Origin: Chryseosolibacter sp964532595
GTDB lineage: Bacteria > Bacteroidota > Bacteroidia > Cytophagales > Cyclobacteriaceae
Length of the DNA stretch: 64,000 nt
Direction: 5' to 3'
Assembly (NCBI GenBank): GCA_964532595.1
Contig: CAZHIQ010000013.1
Coordinates: 1 to 64,000, forward strand
The notes beneath the pieces are model-generated. The model saw nothing but the letters and a program-made list of their open reading frames with translations, had not been told where the DNA came from and did no database searches. Of this stretch, positions 7,707 through 16,749 are shown piece after piece (the first letter of the stretch is position 1; every line of letters begins with the position of its first letter). The position numbers were made by a program, and so were the translations under genes.

Positions 7707-8542
7707 TACAACAGGTTTAGCCGGTGTCGGATATAGGACAGCGCCAGCAGACTGGCCTTGTGCGCATTCGCTATCCGGACTCGTGTTTGTAATACCCGCT
7801 TGGCCGGCGTGTTTCTGATCTTTCTGAAAAGTGCAAGATAATACATATAGGCAACGTAAACACCAAAGCGTGCCGACCGGGGGAGCTGTCGCAAACCCGA
7901 CAGAGCTACTTGTAGATCTTCTCTGATATCCTGCTCGATACTGACTTTTTCGTTTTCGTTAAGTCCCATCAAAGCCATTCCGGGGAAGTAAGTGCGCCCG
8001 AGTTCACGCATGTCGGCGCGCAAATCACGCAGGAAGTTGATTTTCTGAAAGGCCGCTCCGAGACGCATGGCCGGATGCTTTAACCGGCTGTATAGTTCGT
8101 CGTCGCCCTCGGTGAAGATGCGCAGACACATCAACCCTACAACCTCTGCGGAACCCACAACGTATTCGCGAAAGGTAGCGTCATTATGTCGATGTCGATG
8201 GAGGTCCATCTCCATACTTCGAAGAAATGTATCGATGTGCTCCCGCTCGATGCCGAAGGCGTGAACAGCAGCCTGAAAGGAGTTTAAAATCGGGTTCAGG
8301 CTGATACGTTCCTTTAGGGCGACGTCTGTGTCCTTGCGGAAGCGGGATAATAGATTTGATTTGTCGTATTGATGAAAACTGTCCACGATCTCATCGGCAA
8401 GCCTGACAAAGCCATATAATGCACAGATCGGATCCCGTAACCGGGGATGTAAACAGAATACACCAATCGAAAACGATGTACTGTAGAGATGAGTGGTTGT
8501 GCGGCTGCACCGGGTCGATAGCTGGTCGAACAGTTTTTTCAT
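7706..8542 (-). CDS. crtB: Phytoene synthase (squalene/phytoene synthase family)
   Basis: This 278-residue head-to-head prenyl synthase has both Asp-rich motifs: RLADEIVDSF in the first third and DLRADMREL followed by GRTYFP in the second. It joins two geranylgeranyl diphosphates to phytoene, the first committed carotenoid step. I chose the ATG at 8542 (MKKLFDQLSTRCSRTTTHLY), five residues inside the longest frame, because it matches the family start. It is the first gene of crtB-idi-crtZ-lycopene cyclase. Phytoene desaturase (crtI), needed between this step and the cyclase, is not in the window. Confidence 0.92.
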   Translation of the reverse strand: MKKLFDQLSTRCSRTTTHLYSTSFSIGVFCLHPRLRDPICALYGFVRLADEIVDSFHQYDKSNLLSRFRKDTDVALKERISLNPILNSFQAAVHAFGIEREHIDTFLRSMEMDLHRHRHNDATFREYVVGSAEVVGLMCLRIFTEGDDELYSRLKHPAMRLGAAFQKINFLRDLRADMRELGRTYFPGMALMGLNENEKVSIEQDIREDLQVALSGLRQLPRSARFGVYVAYMYYLALFRKIRNTPAKRVLQTRVRIANAHKASLLALSYIRHRLNLL

Positions 8543-8636
8543 GCAACGTGGTGACACTCAGGAAATGAAAAACGCGTGCCGTATGGCTTCCTATCCTCAC
8601 TGTTTGTTCTTGATTGCGTACGCATGATATTGCGAT

Positions 8637-11084
8637 ATGACGGATCCCTGGAAATCAGGCATTGAGTGGTTCAGGCAAATGGGATGGAAACCCTTTGCTT
8701 TTCAACGTGAGGCGTGGCAGGCTTATGATAGCGGCGATAGTGGACTGGTAAATGCGCCTACCGGCAGCGGTAAGACGTATTCGCTGATGGTGCCTGTCGT
8801 ACTCGACTTTATGAAACGCTATCCCACCGCCCGGGCCCGTAAGTCTGCGGGTCTTCAGGCGATCTGGATTACCCCCATCCGGGCGCTCTCGAAGGAGATA
8901 GCTCTCGCGGCGCAGCGCCTCATCGAAGGGTTGGGAGCGGAAATGACCATCGGCGTCCGATCAGGCGACACACCCGTCAAGGAACGGCTAAGACAGAAAG
9001 CAAAACCACCTCACCTTCTTATTACGACGCCCGAGAGTTTGCATATTCTCCTTGCCCAGAAGGGATATCCCGAACTCTTCAAAAATCTGCAGGTTGTGAT
9101 CGCCGATGAATGGCACGAACTCATCGGATCGAAAAGAGGTGTGCAGGTAGAACTTGCATTGTCGCGACTGAAGACGCTTGCATCCGACCTGCGCATCTGG
9201 GGAATATCGGCAACAATTGGAAATATGGATCAAGCGCTCGAAACTTTGCTGGGCGATTACTATAAGCCTGGTAAATCCCGCATCATTCGAGCCGAGATTG
9301 AGAAAAAGGTGGTGATTGAGTCAGTCTTTCCCGACTCTCTTGAACGGATGCCCTGGGCTGGACACCTCGGTATTCAACTTCTTGAGAAAGTGGTCGATAT
9401 CGTTAAAAGGAGCAACAGTACTTTGATCTTTACCAACACGCGATCTTTTGCAGAAATCTGGTATCAAAGAATTCTGGAGGCGGCTCCGGAGTTGTCGGGC
9501 CTTACCGCGATGCACCACGGGTCGATTAGCCAGCCGATCCGAACCTGGGTCGAGGAACAGCTGCACGAGGGAAAACTCAAGGTGGTGGTATGTACGTCAA
9601 GTCTCGACCTGGGGGTTGATTTCCGGCCGGTAGAGACGGTTATCCAGGTGGGCAGTCCGAAGGGAGTCGCGCGATTTCTTCAGCGCGCCGGACGTAGTGG
9701 TCATCAGCCCGGTGCGACAAGTCGCATCTTTTTTATTCCGACACATTCTCTCGAATTGATGGAGGCTGCGGCGTTGCGGGAAGCGGTTCGTCAAAAGGTT
9801 GTTGAAGACCGCGTACCCTACATTCGCTCGTTCGATGTCCTCATACAGTACCTCATCACACTCGCCATCTCCGACGGATTTCGCGCCGATGAGATATTGC
9901 AGGAGATAAAGGGCACCTTCAGCTATGCCGACATTACCGATGACGAGTGGTCGTGGATATTGGGTTTTCTGACAACCGGAGGAGAGTCGCTTCACGCTTA
10001 TGATGAGTACCGTCGGCTGGCGATCCGCGATGGTGTATTTCGACCTGCGAGCCGCGCGCTCCCGATGAAGCATCGCCTTTCGATTGGAACCATTGTAGGC
10101 GATACCTCCCTTCATGTCCGCTACGTCTCGGGGAAATATCTGGGGACGATCGAGGAGAGCTTCATTTCGCGACTGAGCCCGGGTGATGTATTCTGGTTTG
10201 CTGGACAAAGCCTTGAGTTGGTACGCATCCGGGAAATGGAAGCCCATGTACGCAAATCAAAGAAGCCCCGCGGGCTGGTGCCATCGTGGATGGGGGGAAG
10301 GATGCCGCTTTCGTCCCAGCTCAGTGCGATGATACGACTCAAGATCGACGAGTGGGTGCGAAAGGTTGTTTCCGATCCTGAGATGGAATTTCTTACTCCT
10401 CTGTTTGAACTTCAGCAGAAACGATCACACGTACCTCGGGCAGGGGAGTTTCTCATCGAATACTTCGAAAGCACGGAAGGATATCACGCGGTGTTCTATC
10501 CGTTCGAGGGTCGGTTTGTTCATGAAGGTATTGCCGCTGTCGTCGCTTTGAGGATTTCGCAAATCCAACCCATTACGTTCTCAATCGCTATGAACGATTA
10601 CGGGTTCGAATTGCTTTCCGATCAGCCCATTCCGATCGAGGAGGCTGTTGAGACCAATGTCCTGGGAGTTGATAACCTGATTTCGGATATCCAGGCGAGT
10701 ATTAATTCGACTGAGATGGCACGTAGAAAATTCAGGGATATCGCGGCTATCAGCGGACTTATCTTCAAGGGGTACCCGGGAAAGCCTGTCCGCGATCGGC
10801 ACCTTCAGTCGTCGTCACAATTGTTTTTTGATGTTTTCCACGATTACGAAGCTCACAACCTCTTGTTGAGGCAGGCGTACGAAGAGGTGATGGATTTCCA
10901 GCTCGAAGAGGCACGTCTGCGACAGGCATTGGAACGAATTGCACATCAAAGAATCATCATTCGCTATCCCGACAAGCCGACGCCGTTCGCGTTTCCGATT
11001 ATCGTCGACCGCCTGCGTGAGAAGATTACCAGTGAAAAACTCGAAGACCGAATCAGGAAAATGGCCGTTCAATACCAAAGCTGA
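8637..11084 (+). CDS. Lhr-like DExH-box DNA helicase (ligase-associated type)
   Basis: This 815-residue superfamily 2 helicase has Q-motif FQREAWQAYD, Walker A APTGSGKTYS (about 40-49), motif Ib TTPESL, DExH box ADEWHELIG, motif III SATIGN, motif IV region FTNTRSFAE and motif VI QRAGRSGHQPGA, followed by an Lhr-type C-terminal region. The length and start (WFRQMGWKPFAFQREAW) match bacterial ligase-associated helicases, usually grouped with an ATP-dependent DNA ligase, a beta-CASP exonuclease and the PdeM phosphoesterase for DNA repair. Here PdeM lies 2.4 kb downstream, and ligase and exonuclease are absent from the window. The 94-base gap to crtB is divergent. Confidence 0.9.
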   Translation: MTDPWKSGIEWFRQMGWKPFAFQREAWQAYDSGDSGLVNAPTGSGKTYSLMVPVVLDFMKRYPTARARKSAGLQAIWITPIRALSKEIALAAQRLIEGLGAEMTIGVRSGDTPVKERLRQKAKPPHLLITTPESLHILLAQKGYPELFKNLQVVIADEWHELIGSKRGVQVELALSRLKTLASDLRIWGISATIGNMDQALETLLGDYYKPGKSRIIRAEIEKKVVIESVFPDSLERMPWAGHLGIQLLEKVVDIVKRSNSTLIFTNTRSFAEIWYQRILEAAPELSGLTAMHHGSISQPIRTWVEEQLHEGKLKVVVCTSSLDLGVDFRPVETVIQVGSPKGVARFLQRAGRSGHQPGATSRIFFIPTHSLELMEAAALREAVRQKVVEDRVPYIRSFDVLIQYLITLAISDGFRADEILQEIKGTFSYADITDDEWSWILGFLTTGGESLHAYDEYRRLAIRDGVFRPASRALPMKHRLSIGTIVGDTSLHVRYVSGKYLGTIEESFISRLSPGDVFWFAGQSLELVRIREMEAHVRKSKKPRGLVPSWMGGRMPLSSQLSAMIRLKIDEWVRKVVSDPEMEFLTPLFELQQKRSHVPRAGEFLIEYFESTEGYHAVFYPFEGRFVHEGIAAVVALRISQIQPITFSIAMNDYGFELLSDQPIPIEEAVETNVLGVDNLISDIQASINSTEMARRKFRDIAAISGLIFKGYPGKPVRDRHLQSSSQLFFDVFHDYEAHNLLLRQAYEEVMDFQLEEARLRQALERIAHQRIIIRYPDKPTPFAFPIIVDRLREKITSEKLEDRIRKMAVQYQS

Positions 11085-11093
11085 CCGATGTCG

Positions 11094-12506
11094 TCAGAAA
11101 AGAAGTCTGAAAAGGAAAAAGAGCGAGCCCGCCATCACCATAACTACGGGCAGGGTCAGGAACCAGGCAAGGAGAATATTTCTTATGGTATCCCCCTGAA
11201 GGTTGTTAAGTCCCTTGCTGGCTACCATACTTCCGGCAATGCCCGAAGAAAGAACGTGCGTTGTACTAACCGGAAGATGTAGCGCCGACGACATACCAAT
11301 GGTACTGGCCGCTACAAGCTCCGCACAGGCCCCTTGTGCGTAGGTGAGGTGTTCCTTGCCTATCTTTTCACCAATAGTCTTGACGATGCGTTTCCAGCCG
11401 ATCATGGTGCCTGTACCGAGAGAGATAGAGATGAGGAGGATTACCCATCGCGGCGCGAAGTCAGTAACACGGCGTACGTTCTTGAGCTCGGCCCGTAGTT
11501 CTTCGCGTTGGATCTTGCTTAGCGTAACGGCAGGGTCTTTCTCGAGGTCGCGGAGATGACGGTCCATCAACATGATGTCGTGTCGTACCTCAAATCGTTT
11601 TTCTTCAGGAATGTCGGCCACGTGTGCGAGGGAAGCGAACCGCGCCTGAAGTCGTTCGTTCATGACGTTCGCGTCAGCAAGTTTCTCCCGGTTCTCCGTT
11701 GACAGATGGCTTTCGTCGATAGCACCGATGATCTGTTCGATCCGGGTTAATGAGCCGGGTACATCAGTGGGTTGAAGAGTAATATCTACGGCGAAGTATA
11801 CGGGGACGATTGCGATGAGGATGAGCATGACCAGGCCAACGCCTTTTTGGCCATCGTTCTGTCCGTGGAAAAAGCTGACGAGTGTGCAGGTTACAATGAG
11901 TATTCCACGGATCCACGCGGGTGGAGGGGCGTTTTTTCGTGGCTCTTTGAAGAGCGCGGCACCACCGGCAGTCCTTCGGGTGAATTTGCGAAGGAAATAC
12001 ATCAGCAGAATAGTCATGGAGAACCCAAACAGGGGCGAAATCAGCAACGAGATGCCGATTTCCTGCGCCTTCGACCAGTTGACGGCATTTCCGGTGGCAA
12101 ACGGTAGCATGGAATAGGCCAATCCCACGCCGAGGATAGATCCGATGAGGGTATGGGAACTGGAGCAAGGGATTCCGAAATACCAGGTGAGAAGGTTCCA
12201 GAAGATTGCGGTCAGCAGCAGGGCCAAAATCATTGACAAACTGGTGCCGATGTCTTGATTAACAAGCGATTCTACCGGAAGGAGATTGATTATGCTTACG
12301 GCAACACCGATTCCACCGAGGAGGACGCCCAGGAAGTTCCAGATGCCCGACCAGATTACAGCGAACCAGGGCCGGAGTGAATTGGTATAAATGACCGTAG
12401 CAACGGCGTTGGCCGTATCGTGAAAGCCGTTGACGAACTCAAAACCACAGGCAGCTACAAGGCATAACAGCAGGAGCAGAGAATAGGCCAGGTCAAGTTC
12501 AAACAT
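11094..12506 (-). CDS. Inorganic phosphate transporter, PiT family
   Basis: This 470-residue membrane protein has the PiT signature in both halves: GFEFVNGFHDTANAVATVIY near the N-terminus and GACAELVAASTIGMSSALHLPVSTTH near the C-terminus. The halves are separated by a long charged cytoplasmic loop at about residues 220-330. The family imports phosphate by symport with protons or sodium. The gene is convergent with the helicase gene (9-base gap). Confidence 0.93.
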   Translation of the reverse strand: MFELDLAYSLLLLLCLVAACGFEFVNGFHDTANAVATVIYTNSLRPWFAVIWSGIWNFLGVLLGGIGVAVSIINLLPVESLVNQDIGTSLSMILALLLTAIFWNLLTWYFGIPCSSSHTLIGSILGVGLAYSMLPFATGNAVNWSKAQEIGISLLISPLFGFSMTILLMYFLRKFTRRTAGGAALFKEPRKNAPPPAWIRGILIVTCTLVSFFHGQNDGQKGVGLVMLILIAIVPVYFAVDITLQPTDVPGSLTRIEQIIGAIDESHLSTENREKLADANVMNERLQARFASLAHVADIPEEKRFEVRHDIMLMDRHLRDLEKDPAVTLSKIQREELRAELKNVRRVTDFAPRWVILLISISLGTGTMIGWKRIVKTIGEKIGKEHLTYAQGACAELVAASTIGMSSALHLPVSTTHVLSSGIAGSMVASKGLNNLQGDTIRNILLAWFLTLPVVMVMAGSLFFLFRLLF

Positions 12507-12628
12507 AACAAATCAGAATCGGCGGCAATCTAACCGTTATTCTTTTTTTGAGCGTCGTTTGACGGCCATGATTTTGTCTGAGAGTGGATCATCCCGAGTT
12601 AAGAAGCAGGGTAACAGCGGGTTGTCAC

Positions 12629-13465
12629 CTAATTTTTTTTCAGATGCTGACGAAATAACCACGGCAGCAGATAAGGGTCCCGGAAGGCATAGTTCCAGCT
12701 GTCATGGCCTACTTCCGGATACTCAGTATAGCCAGGTGTCCCGCCGGCCTGGATCAGAGCCTGGATCATATTGCGCGACTGCCTCGGTAGAACAACCTGG
12801 TCAAGCGCTCCGTGGAAGGCCCATATCGGCATATGGGCGATCCTGGCTGCCGTCGTCGTGTCGCCACCACCACAAATCGGGACCGCCGCCGCAAACCGGT
12901 CAGGGAAACGCGCAATCAATTCCCAGGTACCAAATCCGCCCATGGACAGGCCTGATACATAAACACGTGACAGATCAATAGGGTAGGTCTGTTCAATTTC
13001 AGGAAGAAGACTGATCAGGAGTGCCATTGTCGGAGAGGGCTGTTCCTGCATCACGACTTGCGCTTTGATATTTTGGTGACTTGACCACCACCCGCCCGGG
13101 GGACATTGAGGCACCAGTAAAAAAGCGGGGAATTTTTTTCTGTTGTCCTCGTCGAGAAAGGGTTCGCTGATGTAGCGAAGGTTGATTTCGTTGTCCGTTC
13201 CTCGCTCCCCAGCGCCATGCATAAAGATAACCAGGGGATATTTTTTTCCCGGCTCAATGCTTTCCGGTTTGAGTAATCGGTAGGGCAGGGTGCCCTCCGC
13301 TGTGACGTGCTCGAACTTCTCGAAAGCCGAGCTTGAATTTTCCTGGGGAAATGCTTTCATCAAAGGCATCAGGAGAACGACAAGGAGAACCAATAGACGC
13401 ACGATAATAACGTTTAGCCTGTTAATGTTTATCTTCAGATTTATTTCTGACAACTTGCGTTCCAT
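12629..13465 (-). CDS. Secreted alpha/beta hydrolase (predicted esterase/peptidase)
   Basis: This 278-residue protein has a membrane-directing N-terminus and an alpha/beta-hydrolase fold: oxyanion region FMHGAGERG, nucleophile elbow GLSMGG, acid in HGALDQVV and His in VGHDSW. It resembles secreted polyhydroxybutyrate-depolymerase/prolyl-oligopeptidase-like esterases; the substrate is unknown. The start is uncertain. The ATG at 13465 lies only 5 bases from the divergent pdeM start. A GTG at 13400-13402 would give a cleaner signal peptide (RLLVLLVVLLMPLMKAFPQ). Confidence 0.8.
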   Translation of the reverse strand: MERKLSEINLKININRLNVIIVRLLVLLVVLLMPLMKAFPQENSSSAFEKFEHVTAEGTLPYRLLKPESIEPGKKYPLVIFMHGAGERGTDNEINLRYISEPFLDEDNRKKFPAFLLVPQCPPGGWWSSHQNIKAQVVMQEQPSPTMALLISLLPEIEQTYPIDLSRVYVSGLSMGGFGTWELIARFPDRFAAAVPICGGGDTTTAARIAHMPIWAFHGALDQVVLPRQSRNMIQALIQAGGTPGYTEYPEVGHDSWNYAFRDPYLLPWLFRQHLKKN

Positions 13466-13470
13466 TTTTT

Positions 13471-14106
13471 ATGCATGTTGATATTCTGGGCGAGCGACTA
13501 AGGCTTTTTCCCGAGAAGGCGGTCTTCTGGGACCGGAGGAACGCATTGCTTGTTTCCGATCTCCATCTTGGGAAGATTACCCATTTCCGTCGTGCGGGGA
13601 TTCCCGTTCCACCACGCGCAAACGACCACAATATAGAAATTCTTGTCGATGTAATCCACGCTTGTCGCCCCTCGAGGGTGATTTGCCTCGGCGATCTCTT
13701 TCATAGTCACTATAACAGCGAATGGGAAGTTTTTGGCGAGGTTGTGCGCTATTTTTCAGACATTTCCTTTGAGCTGGTGCAGGGCAATCACGATATCATG
13801 GGATCGTACCAGTACACAAGGAAGAATATCGTCGTTCACGATGTCCTTCAACTGGATCAGTTTCTGCTTACACATCATCCTCTCGACATCGTACCGGAAG
13901 GAATTTATAATATTGCGGGCCATATTCATCCAGGGGTCCGGTTGCAGGGCAAGGGGCGCCAGGGCATGACGTTGCCGTGCTTTTACTTCGGCCAGACGCA
14001 GGCGTTGTTGCCTGCCTTTGGGAAGTTTACGGGACTGGCGAGAATTTCGCCCGCGAAACAAGACCGAATATTCATCGTTGCTGAACAAAAGGTAATTGAA
14101 ATCTGA
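13471..14106 (+). CDS. Ligase-associated metallophosphoesterase (PdeM-like)
   Basis: This 211-residue calcineurin-like phosphoesterase has all metal-binding motifs: SDLHLGK, CLGDLFHS, QGNHDI, THHPLD and AGHIHPG. The sequence around LLVSDLHLGKITHFRRAGIPVPP is typical of the PdeM family, nucleases or phosphodiesterases associated with ATP-dependent ligase and Lhr-like helicase in DNA repair gene sets. No ligase is adjacent; the partner helicase is at 8637-11084 on the same strand. The next gene starts at the base after its stop codon (TGAATG). Confidence 0.85.
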   Translation: MHVDILGERLRLFPEKAVFWDRRNALLVSDLHLGKITHFRRAGIPVPPRANDHNIEILVDVIHACRPSRVICLGDLFHSHYNSEWEVFGEVVRYFSDISFELVQGNHDIMGSYQYTRKNIVVHDVLQLDQFLLTHHPLDIVPEGIYNIAGHIHPGVRLQGKGRQGMTLPCFYFGQTQALLPAFGKFTGLARISPAKQDRIFIVAEQKVIEI

Positions 14107-15438
14107 ATGAAGCTTACTTCTGTATCACGCCGCAGGATCAGCCTGCTTTTCTTTTTTCTGGTTTTGAATGCTCCCGTGGCTTTTAGCCAGGATACAACGC
14201 GGCTTTCAATGGTGTTTCTGGGCGATATCATGCAGCACGATTCGCAGATTACCGACGCCTGGGATCCGGATCGAGGCGTTTACGACTACGCACCTTGTTT
14301 CCAATACATCAAACCGTATCTCCAGGCAGCCGACCTAGCGGTCGGTAATCTTGAGGTGACACTGGCAGGGAAGCCCTATAAGGGATATCCGCAGTTTAGC
14401 GCCCCCGACGAACTATTGGTGGCCCTTAAGGATATCGGCATGGACGTCATTGTAACAGCCAACAATCACAGCGTTGACCGCGGAAAAGTCGGACTGGAAA
14501 GGACGATTGCGCTTCTCGATAGCTTTGGAATTGCGCACACCGGAACGTTTCGCAACCCAGCAGAGAAGGAACGCGACTATCCGCTCATAGTTGAAAAGGA
14601 AGGGTTTCGCATAGCGTTTCTCAATTATACCTACGGCACGAATGGCTTGCCGGTCCGTTCTCCCAACATCGTTAATAGACTCGACACCGCGGCCATTCGT
14701 CAGGATCTCATCCGTGCCCGCGATTTGAATCCGGATGCAATTGTCGTTCTCCCGCACTGGGGACTCGAGTATCAGTCGCTGCCTTCCATGAATCAACGGG
14801 AGATAGCGGAATGGTGTTTCCGCCATGGAGCTACACTGGTTATCGGTTCTCATCCTCACGTGGTGCAGCCCATGGAATGGCACCGCGACAAGAATCGTTT
14901 TGTAGCCTGGTCACTTGGAAATTTTGTCTCGGGACAACGGAAACGCTACACCGATGGAGGGGCATTGGTGCGTATCGAACTGCAGAAAGTGACGTTTAAT
15001 GATGGTTCATCGCGAACGGATATTGATACCGCGGGTTATGTTCTGGAGTGGGTGTACCGCACCCGCGATGCGGAACAAAATTACTACGTATATCCCGTTG
15101 CGGAGGTCGACGAGCGCCCTCTTCAATACAAGATGGATGCAACATCGCGCGAAGCCTTTCAGACGTTTGTCAACGATTCACGGGCGTTGTTCCGAAAACA
15201 TAACAAAGACGTCAGTGAATTTCTTACTCCTGTGTCATGGTATGTCGAATTTCACGCGGTTGACACCGTTGCGATCAGCCGGTACCTGAAAGAACACAGC
15301 GGAATGTCCGGATACGAGGTGGACGATGCTTCTATGATTTATGTAGGTCCTATGACGGAACCGGATGCGCGGCATCTCTATGAACGCATCCGCCGCAACC
15401 TTCCTGTTGAGTTCCTCGCTGTCAGAAGGAAACAGTAA
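14107..15438 (+). CDS. CapA-family metallophosphatase-like secreted protein
   Basis: This 443-residue protein has a signal peptide (LLFFFLVLNAPVAFSQ) and a PGA_cap domain: FLGDIMQHDS, AVGNLEVTLAG, VTANNHSVDRG, LPHWGLEYQ and IGSHPHVVQPME. The family includes PgsA/CapA proteins of poly-gamma-glutamate capsule formation, but many members have unrelated or unknown envelope roles. No capsule synthase genes are nearby. The extra 130 residues at the C-terminus are not recognised. It starts at the base after the pdeM stop, so the two are probably cotranscribed. Confidence 0.82.
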   Translation: MKLTSVSRRRISLLFFFLVLNAPVAFSQDTTRLSMVFLGDIMQHDSQITDAWDPDRGVYDYAPCFQYIKPYLQAADLAVGNLEVTLAGKPYKGYPQFSAPDELLVALKDIGMDVIVTANNHSVDRGKVGLERTIALLDSFGIAHTGTFRNPAEKERDYPLIVEKEGFRIAFLNYTYGTNGLPVRSPNIVNRLDTAAIRQDLIRARDLNPDAIVVLPHWGLEYQSLPSMNQREIAEWCFRHGATLVIGSHPHVVQPMEWHRDKNRFVAWSLGNFVSGQRKRYTDGGALVRIELQKVTFNDGSSRTDIDTAGYVLEWVYRTRDAEQNYYVYPVAEVDERPLQYKMDATSREAFQTFVNDSRALFRKHNKDVSEFLTPVSWYVEFHAVDTVAISRYLKEHSGMSGYEVDDASMIYVGPMTEPDARHLYERIRRNLPVEFLAVRRKQ

Positions 15439-15445
15439 GTGTGGA

Positions 15446-16030
15446 CTACCAGTCTTCGTCGATCAGCGTGTTGGGTGAAAGAGTGAAGCCATCTTTAAGA
15501 TAGGCGTTCATGATATCCATGTTGGGACGACGGCTCGAGCGGAAATGCGTCCGGTACTTGTTTAGCACCCATTCGTCCCACGTCCCGTGAATGGGGTGGG
15601 CTTCGGTACTCATCTTGGCCGCGTGCATGGCAGGCTGACGCGCGTCGTAGGCCAGATGGCTTACCACAACGCGGTACTTGTCGTCTCTAAAACTGATCCG
15701 GACTTTCCCTGTCCAACGCCCCGTACGAATCAACTGGGAGGTGTTGAGGTATCGCCCGCCGTAACGTTTGTAGTCTACGCGCATGCGTTCGATGTCGCCT
15801 ACGAGATCGGCGTCTTCGCGATGAAGATTTCGAATCCAACCCTTGTCTTTTAACATTCGCCATACAACGCCTGAGAGGCTGTCGGCTGGGCCATCTACGT
15901 GGTAAACCTGCGACCAGACGACCTCCTTACCGACAATCGTGAAACCGGAATAGGTATTCGTATGTTGGCCGTTGACGGTGTGTGCGAGGCACAGGATGAG
16001 GATGTAGAAAGAGATTCTCTTCATGTTCAT
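15446..16030 (-). CDS. Secreted protein of unknown function
   Basis: This 194-residue protein has a signal peptide (KRISFYILILCLAHTVNGQ). The mature part is rich in Arg, Tyr and Trp and has no motif I can name; KEVVWSQVYHVDG and KVRISFRDDKYRVVVSHL suggest a beta-rich fold like other small Bacteroidota periplasmic proteins. It starts 3 bases after the beta-barrel gene, as third gene of an operon headed by an LTA-synthase-like sulfatase, so it probably acts in the envelope. The start may also be Met3. Confidence 0.75.
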   Translation of the reverse strand: MNMKRISFYILILCLAHTVNGQHTNTYSGFTIVGKEVVWSQVYHVDGPADSLSGVVWRMLKDKGWIRNLHREDADLVGDIERMRVDYKRYGGRYLNTSQLIRTGRWTGKVRISFRDDKYRVVVSHLAYDARQPAMHAAKMSTEAHPIHGTWDEWVLNKYRTHFRSSRRPNMDIMNAYLKDGFTLSPNTLIDEDW

Positions 16031-16033
16031 TTC

Positions 16034-16744
16034 TTAACGCCGCCTTCTGGCGGGAGCCCGGTTGCTCTGTGAAAAAATCAAGCCTACCGAAAACTCAAGT
16101 CCGCTAAAGTCAATTCGGGCATCGCTGAAATCCGCGTTGCGTGATTCGATCGTATCATTTCCGCCGATGTATGTGCCGGTGAGAGGGAACTTTGCGTCTC
16201 CACTGTAGTAGGTCGCTTCGAGTGAAACACCAATTTGCGAAGTGACGAATACCGTGAGTTCGGCACCACCCTGAAATCCAAAACCCGGATGATTTTTGAA
16301 CGAAAACTCACTGTTGGCCACCTGCCAACCTTCGGCTCTCCGGATGGCGCGGTCGAGGTTGCCGTAGTTCAGTTTATTGGCAAATCCAACAAAGAAAAAT
16401 CCTCCGCCCTTAATGTCGAATTCGACCTTCGATCCCTGTAGCTGCAGAACAAGTTCGGCAGGGACCAGGATAGTGAAGTTGGGTCCCAGCAATGCGTCAC
16501 GGCTTTCGAAAGGAAGATCTTTGAGGTTGAGACCCGACATCCGGTACAGCGAGGCTCCCGTTTCCAGGGCTATGTAGCGGTTGAGGTCTATGCCTATCCC
16601 CGAAATGGAAAACGGACTGATGGGCGTGGAAAAGTCTCCGTTCCGTGGCAGAAAGTAAGAGAATGACAATCCGAAGTCCTGAGCGTGAACGGAGGCGAAT
16701 ACGCCGGTATAAAGGGTTATGAGCAATGCGAGTCTTTTCATCAT
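16034..16744 (-). CDS. Outer-membrane beta-barrel-like protein
   Basis: This 236-residue protein has a signal peptide (KRLALLITLYTGVFASVHAQ) and alternating-hydrophobic strands such as GLSFSYFLPRNGDFS, DLNRYIALETGASLYRM, VEFDIKGGGFFFVGF and IGVSLEATYYSGDA, which fit a small porin-like or OmpW-like barrel. It ends in a run of four Arg, unlike the aromatic residue usual for barrel insertion. It lies 5 bases after the sulfatase gene and 3 bases before the next gene, so the three are one operon. Confidence 0.75.
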   Translation of the reverse strand: MMKRLALLITLYTGVFASVHAQDFGLSFSYFLPRNGDFSTPISPFSISGIGIDLNRYIALETGASLYRMSGLNLKDLPFESRDALLGPNFTILVPAELVLQLQGSKVEFDIKGGGFFFVGFANKLNYGNLDRAIRRAEGWQVANSEFSFKNHPGFGFQGGAELTVFVTSQIGVSLEATYYSGDAKFPLTGTYIGGNDTIESRNADFSDARIDFSGLEFSVGLIFSQSNRAPARRRR

Positions 16745-16749
16745 CCGGT

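Noticed and set aside
14107..15438. Poly-gamma-glutamate capsule synthesis
   Set aside because: Only the CapA-like phosphatase domain is present; no capB, capC or other synthase is in the window.
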